From contig CANHMJ010000097.1 of assembly GCA_947461805.1 (NCBI GenBank), positions 1-5,196 on the forward strand: a stretch of DNA of 5,196 nucleotides. The letters are read 5' to 3'. Source of the DNA: Burkholderiaceae bacterium (GTDB taxonomy: Bacteria > Pseudomonadota > Gammaproteobacteria > Burkholderiales > Burkholderiaceae). The first letter of the stretch is position 1, and each line of letters opens with the position of its first letter. Below are positions 1 to 5,196 of the stretch, piece after piece. Under the pieces are notes generated by a model. The model was not told where the DNA came from, made no database searches, and saw only the letters and a program-made list of their open reading frames with translations. A program made the position numbers and the translations under genes.

Positions 1-350
1 GGCTGCGCAGCTTAGGTATAGCCAGTGATGTGCTGAGGGCTTGCCTGCGCTGCGTTAGCTCACAGCGCTTGGCACGTCAAATCTGTTCTGCATGCCATGC
101 TGAAGATTCAATGGATGAATGCCTGCTGTGTAGCGGAACGGGCCTATTTGATCGGATTGGCATCCATGAAGTTCTACCATTCACAAGCGCGATTGCCAAT
201 GTATTTGAGAGCGCCTTAACTACAGCTGACTTGAGCAACCAGATTCAGCGCTGTGGTTTTCAGGACATGCGCTCTGCTGGCATGGTCCATGTTGATAATC
301 GATGCATCACTCTTGCCGAGCTGAATACACAGCTAGGCTCTTGGCATTAG
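1..350 (+). CDS. pilB: Type IV pilus assembly ATPase PilB (GspE/PulE family), C-terminal fragment, 5' end outside window
   Basis: This is the last ~115 residues of a PilB/GspE-type hexameric ATPase, the cytoplasmic motor that powers pilus extension. The reading frame is open from base 3 to the TAG at 348-350 and continues past the left edge, so the Walker A and B motifs are not visible. What shows the family is the C-terminal region: an LRSLG...QRLARQIC stretch, a tetracysteine zinc site (CSAC then CLLC at bases 84-131), the following SGTGLFDRIGIHEVLP segment that matches the family's GxGRxGIYEVLP motif, and an ending like the usual GM..LR..G...V..G.T..E. The two cysteine pairs are only 8 residues apart, much closer than the roughly 20-30 usual in the family. 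The pilC gene starts 2 bp after the stop. GspE of a type II secretion system is the alternative, but the pilC-pilD-coaE neighbours favour a type IV pilus. Confidence 0.88.
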   Translation, partial: LRSLGIASDVLRACLRCVSSQRLARQICSACHAEDSMDECLLCSGTGLFDRIGIHEVLPFTSAIANVFESALTTADLSNQIQRCGFQDMRSAGMVHVDNRCITLAELNTQLGSWH

Positions 351-352
351 TC

Positions 353-1399
353 ATGGCCCTTCGAAAACAAGAGCAGCTGTATTTTGCCCAGCGCATGCTG
401 GTATTGCTTGATGCCGGATTGCCCTTATTAGATAGCATTACGCTCATGCATCAATCGGCTTCACCTGGGTGGCAAAAAATGATGGGGTTGATTGCGCACC
501 ATCTGAGCCAGGGTGAGCGTTTTTCACAGTGCCTATCGATGCAACATGCCATTTTTGATCCAGCCTTTATCGGCTTAATCCGCGTTAGTGAAGAATCCGG
601 TGAAATCAGCCTTGCACTGCGTACCATTCAACAGCAATTGCACACACAAATTGAGTTGCATCGTCGGATACAACAGGCTCTGGCCTACCCCTTGATTACC
701 TTAGGCTCGGCATGCTTACTCATGGTTGCGATGATCGTCTGGGTTATCCCCGTATTCAGTGACGTATTTAGTCACTTCAATGCGCCCTTACCCTGGTCAA
801 CGCAATTGCTTCTCAGCGCATCACAGCAATTCACGCTCTACTTCCCAGCAATTGGAGGCGGGCTTGCGCTCGCTGCAATTAGCAGCTCACTGCTATGGCT
901 GCGCCATCCGGGATTTCAGAAGCGCTGTGATCAATGCCTATTACAAATTCCGGTGATAGGAGATCTGTTTCGCCAGTCGGCCTTAGCATGCTGGTGTCGA
1001 AGTTTAGGTTATTTGATGGAAGCTGGCTTACCGGCATTAGAGGCTATACGAATTACAGCGCAAACCTCGAATCAGTGGTTTTGCCATGATCTGAGTGCGC
1101 ACATCTTTAAATCGCTTGCGCAAGGATGGTCTTTTGGCGAAGCTTTAAAAAGAGCCGATCCACAGCAGCAGTTTTTTGATTACGAGACAGCCCAACTACT
1201 TCAGATTGGTAGCGCGAGTGGTGCTTTAGCAAACATGCTTAGCAATCGCGCCGATGCCCTCGAAAAGCAGCTAACCAGCCGACTTACCTTATTGAGTCAT
1301 AGCCTGGAACCTATACTCGTTGTATTCGTAGGACTTTTGATTGGTGGATTGGTGATAATCCTCTACTTACCAATCTTTAACTTGGGGCAAATTGTTTGA
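353..1399 (+). CDS. pilC: Type IV pilus inner-membrane platform protein PilC (GspF/T2SSF family), short form
   Basis: PilC is the polytopic inner-membrane platform on which the PilB motor acts to assemble pilin subunits. The 348-residue protein has the two tandem T2SSF cytoplasmic domains of the family, each with an AGLPLL/AGLPAL motif (about residues 21-26 and 224-229) and a xGExSG-like motif (SEESG at 79-83; GSASG in the second copy). Membrane segments lie near residues 114-133, 162-183 and 319-341, the expected topology. I chose the ATG at 353, 2 bp after the pilB stop; an ATG at 302 would overlap pilB by 49 bp and add 17 residues without family character. The family is usually about 400 residues and starts with a 50-60-residue region that is missing here, so the protein begins almost directly at the first T2SSF domain. 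In the second motif the usual Glu is replaced by Ser. The frame is intact throughout. The family is clear; PilC rather than GspF rests on context. Confidence 0.9.
   Translation: MALRKQEQLYFAQRMLVLLDAGLPLLDSITLMHQSASPGWQKMMGLIAHHLSQGERFSQCLSMQHAIFDPAFIGLIRVSEESGEISLALRTIQQQLHTQIELHRRIQQALAYPLITLGSACLLMVAMIVWVIPVFSDVFSHFNAPLPWSTQLLLSASQQFTLYFPAIGGGLALAAISSSLLWLRHPGFQKRCDQCLLQIPVIGDLFRQSALACWCRSLGYLMEAGLPALEAIRITAQTSNQWFCHDLSAHIFKSLAQGWSFGEALKRADPQQQFFDYETAQLLQIGSASGALANMLSNRADALEKQLTSRLTLLSHSLEPILVVFVGLLIGGLVIILYLPIFNLGQIV
1384..1387 (+). promoter_or_regulatory. Probable ribosome binding site for pilD
   Basis: A GGGG run inside the end of pilC sits 8 bases before the TTG at 1396. It is a weak but correctly placed Shine-Dalgarno-like sequence and supports the TTG that overlaps the pilC stop codon as the true pilD start. 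None of the other starts in the window has a convincing site. Confidence 0.35.
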
Positions 1400-1893
1400 C
1401 TGATCTCACCTTGCTTGCTGATGTGATTCGCTATGGCTTAATTCTGCCCTTGGCCTATGTGGCCTATGTGGATTTTCGAACGTTTCGGATTCCGGATGCC
1501 ATCACCTTTCGGCTGATTGCCGGCGGCTTACTGTTTAATCTCTTTTTAGATATGCGCTTTTGTAGTCCCCAAGAAGCTATCCTCGGTGCGACAGTTGGAT
1601 TTGGATTCTTTTGGGGATTAAATTGGCTTTATCGCTCCCTCAAAGGCCGTGATGGCTTGGGCATGGGGGATGCAAAACTGCTGGCCGCTTTAGGCGCTTG
1701 GCTGGGCTGGCAAGCCTTGCCGGGAATTGTGCTCCTGTCGGCCCTGAGTGGCTTGATTGGTGGCTTACTGTGGCTTTACTTGCAAAAACAAGGGCGTGCG
1801 CAAGCCTTTCCATTTGGGCCCTTTTTGGCGTTTGCTGGCATTATTTACTTAATATGGCCTCAACTCCTGCGCATTCCGCTCTCACTGCACTAA
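1396..1893 (+). CDS. pilD: Prepilin peptidase PilD, peptidase A24 domain only
   Basis: This is an integral-membrane aspartyl protease that removes the leader peptide of prepilins before assembly. The 165-residue protein carries both catalytic-aspartate motifs of peptidase family A24: D26 in YVDFRTFRIPD and D92 in GLGMGDAK (GxGD type). The family's FPFGPFLAFAG segment is at 138-148, and most of the rest is hydrophobic helices. Typical PilD proteins are about 260-290 residues because an N-terminal domain with two CxxC motifs, which methylates the new N-terminus, precedes the peptidase. That domain is absent, and the upstream DNA is pilC in another frame, so there is no room for it. The start is a TTG whose last two bases form part of the pilC TGA stop (4-bp TTGA overlap), with GGGG 8 bases upstream. 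A GTG at 1423 is a less likely start. An archaeal/TadV-style single-domain peptidase would look similar, but the operon argues for PilD. Confidence 0.87.
   Translation: MTDLTLLADVIRYGLILPLAYVAYVDFRTFRIPDAITFRLIAGGLLFNLFLDMRFCSPQEAILGATVGFGFFWGLNWLYRSLKGRDGLGMGDAKLLAALGAWLGWQALPGIVLLSALSGLIGGLLWLYLQKQGRAQAFPFGPFLAFAGIIYLIWPQLLRIPLSLH
1452..1469 (+). repeat. In-frame 9-bp tandem duplication within pilD
   Basis: GGCCTATGT occurs twice back to back and encodes Ala-Tyr-Val twice (residues 20-25), directly before the first catalytic aspartate D26. It keeps the reading frame. The perfect nucleotide identity suggests a recent slippage duplication or simply a codon-level coincidence within a membrane helix. 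Confidence 0.6.
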
Positions 1894-2525
1894 AAGGGCA
1901 AATTCCGCTCATTGGATTAACGGGCGGGATTGGATCTGGCAAGTCAGCAGTAGCGAAGCGCTTGGCCGAGCTCGGGGCAACCGTAATCGATTCGGATCAA
2001 ATTGCCCATGACATTACTGCCCCGCATGGCGCTGCCATCACCGCAATTCAGGCTCGTTTTGGCCCTGAATTCTTAGCAGCAGATGGCTCCTTGGACCGAG
2101 CCAAGATGCGGCACCTTGCATTTAATGATCCAAACGCGCTTCAATCACTGGAAGCCATTACCCACCCCCTGATTCATGCTGAAACCCTACGGCAAGCCAG
2201 CGTAGCTCATCAAAACGGCGCCTTGTACCTGGTGTTTATGGTGCCCCTCTTGGTTGAATCGGGCTATTGGCCTCAGGTAGTCGATCATTTGGTCGTGGTT
2301 GACTGCCCTCCGGAGCTACAAATTGCACGGGTCATGCAGCGCAGTAATTTAGACCGTCTCGAAATTGAGCAGATTATGCGCAAACAGGCATTGCGCGAGG
2401 ATCGGCTAGCAGCGGCGGATACGATTCTTCTTAATGATGGCAGCCTTGACAAGCTAATTCACCAAATCGATGCCTTGCATCAATTGATTCTTAAAAATAG
2501 GTCTAAGCCCGGTAATTCCGCATAG
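1854..2525 (+). CDS. coaE: Dephospho-CoA kinase
   Basis: CoaE phosphorylates the 3'-hydroxyl of the ribose of dephospho-CoA with ATP, the last step of coenzyme A synthesis, in the cytoplasm (EC 2.7.1.24). The 223-residue protein shows the P-loop GGIGSGKS at 24-31 after the first beta strand, the catalytic-base region VIDSDQIAH with D48, the THPLIH motif at 103-108, and a C-terminal lid region with R..Q...RE.RL..AD...LNDG, all typical of the family. Length fits the usual ~200-220. The only reasonable ATG is at 1854, inside the end of pilD, giving a 40-bp overlap and a 17-residue lead before the first strand; no start codon lies closer to the P-loop. No clear ribosome binding site is seen, so translation may depend on ribosomes coming through pilD. 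Placement after pilD is the conserved order in many beta- and gammaproteobacteria. Confidence 0.95.
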   Translation: MASTPAHSALTALKGQIPLIGLTGGIGSGKSAVAKRLAELGATVIDSDQIAHDITAPHGAAITAIQARFGPEFLAADGSLDRAKMRHLAFNDPNALQSLEAITHPLIHAETLRQASVAHQNGALYLVFMVPLLVESGYWPQVVDHLVVVDCPPELQIARVMQRSNLDRLEIEQIMRKQALREDRLAAADTILLNDGSLDKLIHQIDALHQLILKNRSKPGNSA

Positions 2526-2535
2526 AATAGATCCC

Positions 2536-3288
2536 GTGATTGTTTACGAATATCCCTTTAATGAGTTGGTCCGCAACATGCTCCGCTTGGAGTATTTGTT
2601 TGGGCGCTATACCCATTTTGCCAAATCCGATGACCCTGAACTACACCAATGTGCCATTGCAACCTTATTTGAGTTGGGTGATATAGGCGCACGGGGTGAT
2701 ATCAAATCACTGCTATTAAAAGAGTTTGAACGTCAAAAGCAAGCGCTGCATGGCCTCAAATCATCGACAAAGGTAGATCAAGTGGTATTAAACCAAGCCC
2801 TCGCCGAAATCGATGGTGCATCCACCCACCTCAATCAATCGCTTGGTAAACCGAATTCAGCAATTACTGAAAATGAATGGCTCAATGGTATTCGTACGCG
2901 ACTCTCGATACCAGGAGGCACGAGCCCCATTGACCTTCCTAATTTTCATGCATGGAAATGCAGCGCGTCCAGCGATCGGCGTGACTTACTAAAGAATTTC
3001 ATTGCACCCCTGATTCCCTGGAATGAATCATCCCAATTATTTTTGAAGTTATTACGTCAGTCGGGTGAGTCCCGCGATGCGGTCGCCCATCAAGGCGCAT
3101 TTCAGCAGGCCCCATCTGGAAAAGTTTACCAACTCATGCGCATTGAGCTTGAAGATGATTCTATCTTTTCCGAAATCAGTGCAAATAAATACTTATTATC
3201 TGTTCGTTTCTTAAAAAGCGAACGGGACAAAAAGCCTCTCCCCATTCAGGAAGATATCCGATTCAAGTTAACTTTGTGCCAGTTTTAA
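2536..3288 (+). CDS. zapD: Cell division protein ZapD (YacF, DUF1342)
   Basis: ZapD is a cytoplasmic protein that binds the C-terminal tail of FtsZ, cross-links FtsZ filaments and strengthens the Z ring. The 250-residue product matches the family along its full length: MIVYEYPFNE at the very start, an alpha-helical N-terminal region with RLEYLFGR and KSLLLKEFERQ, the central ENEWLNGIRTR..IPGG motif at 112-128, FQQ...GKVYQLMRI, then EISANKYLLSVRF at 213-225 and a KLTLC ending. Because the conserved N-terminus begins exactly at GTG 2536, this rare start is well supported even without a clear Shine-Dalgarno sequence. It starts 10 bp after coaE. In many relatives a small zinc protein gene, yacG, follows; here zapD is directly convergent with mutT and the 3' ends overlap by 26 bp. 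Confidence 0.94.
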   Translation: MIVYEYPFNELVRNMLRLEYLFGRYTHFAKSDDPELHQCAIATLFELGDIGARGDIKSLLLKEFERQKQALHGLKSSTKVDQVVLNQALAEIDGASTHLNQSLGKPNSAITENEWLNGIRTRLSIPGGTSPIDLPNFHAWKCSASSDRRDLLKNFIAPLIPWNESSQLFLKLLRQSGESRDAVAHQGAFQQAPSGKVYQLMRIELEDDSIFSEISANKYLLSVRFLKSERDKKPLPIQEDIRFKLTLCQF

Positions 3289-3706
3289 TCTCGGCATAAA
3301 ACTGTTTTAGCTCTTGAATCATCGGTAATGCAGCGGGTAGCAGCGGATCCACCGTTAACCGATCACTATTCAAATCTTGCCATGAGAGGGCTTGATTTTC
3401 ACACCCAGCAGGCTCGCCACTCCAATCGCGAATGATGCTAACGTGAATGCGCACATAGGCATGCGGATAGTCATGTTCAATCGTCATTAAGTCGACGCTG
3501 CCATGAATGGTGATTCCGAGCTCCTCCTGGAGTTCGCGCTGCAGAGCCTGAAAAAGTGTTTCATCCGCCTCAACTTTGCCGCCTGGAAATTCCCAATAGC
3601 CCTCATAGGGCTTGCCGCGGGGTCGCTGACCCATCAAAAAGCGCTGCTGCGCATCGAGCAAGATGCCAGCTGCTACCTCGGTTACTGGGCGCCGAGCATC
3701 ACTCAT
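3263..3706 (-). CDS. mutT: Nudix hydrolase, MutT type (8-oxo-dGTP diphosphatase)
   Basis: MutT-type Nudix enzymes hydrolyse oxidised nucleotides such as 8-oxo-dGTP to the monophosphate, cleaning the nucleotide pool and preventing A:T to C:G transversions. The 147-residue protein has a complete Nudix box at residues 43-65 (G43, E49, then R57-E58-L59-Q60-E61-E62 and G64-I65), exactly fitting GX5EX7REUXEEXGU. It is preceded by AAGILLD and by the YEGYWEFPGGK segment typical of MutT. The ATG at 3706 lies 6 bp after the stop of the ATPase gene, so the two are probably cotranscribed. The 3' end overlaps zapD by 26 bp. The substrate is inferred from the family; a related Nudix activity cannot be excluded. 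Confidence 0.9.
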   Translation of the reverse strand: MSDARRPVTEVAAGILLDAQQRFLMGQRPRGKPYEGYWEFPGGKVEADETLFQALQRELQEELGITIHGSVDLMTIEHDYPHAYVRIHVSIIRDWSGEPAGCENQALSWQDLNSDRLTVDPLLPAALPMIQELKQFYAEIKTGTKLT

Positions 3707-3712
3707 GGGGGC

Positions 3713-4570
3713 TCAGGCGTGCGTGCCAGTCCAGTGTTTTGCAAACTGCCATGCAACCCGGCCAGAACGCGATCCACGCTCCAACGCCCAAACGAGGGCC
3801 TCGGATCGAGCGGCCTCAATTTGCGCATCACTCAAGCCAAAATGCCGCAGCCAATGGGCCACGATGGCTAAGTATTCATCCTGCTTGGGTGGGTAAAAGG
3901 AAAGCCACAATCCAAAGCGCTCTGATAAAGAGATCTTCTCTTCTACCACCTCACCCGGGTGAATTTCGCCATCGTCATCGTGGTGATAACTTTGGTTGTC
4001 TTTCATATACTCGGGCAATAAATGCCGGCGATTCGATGTGGCATAAATCAAAATATTATCGACCTGGGCGGAGATCGAACCATCCAAGGCTGACTTCATT
4101 GCTTTGTAGCCGGACTCGCCTTCCTCAAAAGAAAGGTCATCGCAAAAAACGATAAAACGCTCTGGGCGATCAGCCAGTAAATCCGTTATGTCTGCTAAAT
4201 CCGCTAAGTGCTCTTTCTCAACCTCAACCAAACGCAGACCATCTTTAGCAAAAGCATGCAGGCTGGCCTTAATTAATGAAGACTTACCTGTACCGCGTGC
4301 ACCGGTGAGCAGAATATTATTGGCCGGTTTTTTTTGTACAAAGTTACGGGTATTGTCTTTAATTGCATCGCGTTGACGATCAATGTGTTGCAAATCGTCG
4401 TAAGTAATATCAGCAACATGTTTTACGGGCTGTAAAAAACCAATGCTGCCAAAGATGCTATCGCGACGACGCCAGCGAAAAGCGGTTGATGATTTCCATT
4501 GCGCCTCATCCAACGGTTTTGGAAGAAACGTTTCGAGGTGACTCAGCAATCGATCTAGTTTTTCATTCAT
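3713..4570 (-). CDS. Predicted P-loop ATPase of the DUF815/COG2607 family (AAA+-like), function unknown
   Basis: The 285-residue protein belongs to a widespread family of predicted ATPases without an established role. It contains FRWRRR at 31-36, LQPVKH at 46-51, a HIDRQRDAI...NTR stretch, Walker A GARGTGKS at 90-97, Walker B RFIVFCDDLSF at 138-148 with D144 and D145, a sensor-1-like YATSNRRHLLPEYM with N180, the family signature GEIHPGEVVEEKISLSERFG, and a C-terminal SRSGRVAWQFAKHW. The family is related to AAA+ proteins, so action as an oligomeric remodelling enzyme is plausible but unproven. I chose ATG 4570, 4 bp after the argJ stop, because MNEKLDRLL is the familiar N-terminus; the frame is open further upstream, but those 28 residues lie inside argJ. 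No signal peptide or membrane segment is seen, so it is probably cytoplasmic. It lies between argJ and mutT with gaps of 4 and 6 bp. Confidence 0.9.
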   Translation of the reverse strand: MNEKLDRLLSHLETFLPKPLDEAQWKSSTAFRWRRRDSIFGSIGFLQPVKHVADITYDDLQHIDRQRDAIKDNTRNFVQKKPANNILLTGARGTGKSSLIKASLHAFAKDGLRLVEVEKEHLADLADITDLLADRPERFIVFCDDLSFEEGESGYKAMKSALDGSISAQVDNILIYATSNRRHLLPEYMKDNQSYHHDDDGEIHPGEVVEEKISLSERFGLWLSFYPPKQDEYLAIVAHWLRHFGLSDAQIEAARSEALVWALERGSRSGRVAWQFAKHWTGTHA

Positions 4571-4574
4571 AGGA

Positions 4575-5196
4575 TTAAGAGCGGTAATCGGCGTTGATCG
4601 AAACGTATTCATGCGATAAATCACACGTCCACATGGTCTGCTCGGCAGCGCCACGACCTAAATCAATTTTGACCGCAATCTCGGTAGCCTGCATTACGCG
4701 TTTCCCGTCTGCCTCTTGGTAGCTCGGATTACGACCGCCGTCTTTTGCAACCCAAACATCGCCCAGCCAAAGCTGTACTCGGTTTACATCTAGATCGGCA
4801 ATCCCAGCATACCCAATGGCAGCCAGAATACGACCTAAATTGGGATCACTGGCAAAAAAAGCCGTCTTTACTAAAGGGGAGTGGGCTACTGCTTCTGCCA
4901 CTAAGCGGCACTCTGCATTGGTCTTGCCACCAATGACTTCAATCGAAATGAATTTCGTAGCACCTTCACCATCTCGCACAATCATTTGCGCTAGTCGGCG
5001 AGCAAATGCAATGAGCGCAGACCGCACAATCGAGTAGCTGGCATCCGCCGTGCTATTGATTTTGACTGGGGATACACCCGTCGCCATCACAATGAATGAA
5101 TCATTGGTGCTAGTGTCGCCATCGATCGTGATGGAATTAAAGGAAAGATCAGCCACTTCCTTGGTTAGGTCTTGCAATACCGCTGGCGCAAAGCCA
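4575..5196 (-). CDS. argJ: Bifunctional ornithine acetyltransferase / N-acetylglutamate synthase ArgJ, C-terminal half, 5' end outside window
   Basis: ArgJ moves the acetyl group from N-acetylornithine to glutamate (EC 2.3.1.35), recycling it in arginine synthesis; many versions also make N-acetylglutamate from acetyl-CoA (EC 2.3.1.1). The visible 206 residues are the C-terminal half, within the beta chain: LSFNSITIDGDTSTNDSF at about 17-33 of the visible part, KTAFFASDPNLGRILAAIGYAG in the middle, and CDLSHEYVSINADYRS at the end, all characteristic of the family. The frame stays open to the right edge. The self-cleavage site and catalytic Thr lie upstream of the window, as does the true start; the TTG at 5177 is internal. 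The full protein should be about 400 residues. It is followed after 4 bp by the DUF815 ATPase. Whether it is mono- or bifunctional cannot be read from this part. Confidence 0.94.
   Translation of the reverse strand, partial: GFAPAVLQDLTKEVADLSFNSITIDGDTSTNDSFIVMATGVSPVKINSTADASYSIVRSALIAFARRLAQMIVRDGEGATKFISIEVIGGKTNAECRLVAEAVAHSPLVKTAFFASDPNLGRILAAIGYAGIADLDVNRVQLWLGDVWVAKDGGRNPSYQEADGKRVMQATEIAVKIDLGRGAAEQTMWTCDLSHEYVSINADYRS

Noticed and set aside
302..352. Upstream ATG that would extend PilC by 17 residues
   Set aside because: The extension overlaps the end of pilB and has no similarity to the family's N-terminus; the ATG at 353 directly after the pilB stop fits better.
759..956. 65-codon open frame within pilC
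   Set aside because: It lies entirely inside the well-matched pilC gene in another frame and shows no family features.
3297..3309. Perfect palindrome TAAAACTGTTTTA near the zapD-mutT junction, considered as a terminator
   Set aside because: The arms are AT-rich with a one-base centre, so no stable hairpin loop can form, there is no adjacent T-run, and it lies within mutT codons.
3556..4155. Plus-strand open frame of 199 codons opposite mutT and the ATPase
   Set aside because: The translation is rich in Arg, Pro, Ser and His with no recognisable domain, and it lies antisense to two well-supported genes. It is a shadow frame.
4525..4534. Palindrome GAAACGTTTC in the start region of the ATPase gene
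   Set aside because: It is a short coding sequence with no second copy in a promoter position; a 10-bp palindrome is expected by chance in this length of DNA.
4571..4654. Upstream extension of the DUF815 ATPase by 28 residues
   Set aside because: The added residues lie inside the argJ 3' end, and the familiar family N-terminus begins at MNEKLDRLL (base 4570).
5090..5106. Inverted repeat CAATGA-N5-TCATTG within argJ, considered as an operator
   Set aside because: It encodes conserved ArgJ residues around TSTNDSF and is far from any gene start, so coincidence is the simplest explanation.

Overview
The window looks like a chromosomal housekeeping locus of a betaproteobacterium (Burkholderiales). 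The best guess is a Polynucleobacter-like freshwater bacterium with a streamlined genome. This rests on four things: the order pilB-pilC-pilD-coaE-zapD, the facing set argJ-ATPase (DUF815/COG2607)-mutT, moderate GC (about half by eye), and almost no intergenic DNA. The genus is inferred from gene order and protein style, not from any database match.

Plus strand, 1-3288: a co-directional, tightly packed cluster. It begins with the C-terminal end of a PilB/GspE-type secretion ATPase (gene cut by the left edge). Next come a short PilC/GspF inner-membrane platform protein, a short prepilin peptidase (PilD, peptidase A24 domain only), dephospho-CoA kinase (CoaE), and the FtsZ-associated division protein ZapD. 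Spacings run from a 40-bp overlap to a 10-bp gap, so these genes are probably one transcript. The first three serve type IV pilus assembly: the motor ATPase, the platform it acts on, and the peptidase that processes pilins. coaE makes the last step of coenzyme A and zapD bundles FtsZ at the septum.

Minus strand, 5196-3263: the C-terminal half of ArgJ (arginine biosynthesis, cut by the right edge), then a DUF815-family P-loop ATPase of unknown function, then a MutT-type Nudix hydrolase. They lie 4 and 6 bp apart and are probably one operon. mutT ends convergently with zapD and the two reading frames overlap by 26 bp, with no recognisable terminator between them.

No RNA genes, mobile elements, CRISPR arrays or phage genes are visible, and no gap exceeds 10 bp. 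The most notable feature is that all three pilus-assembly proteins look reduced: a short zinc loop in PilB, no N-terminal segment in PilC, and no N-methyltransferase domain in PilD. I see no sign of an undescribed system; this is largely an ordinary core region.
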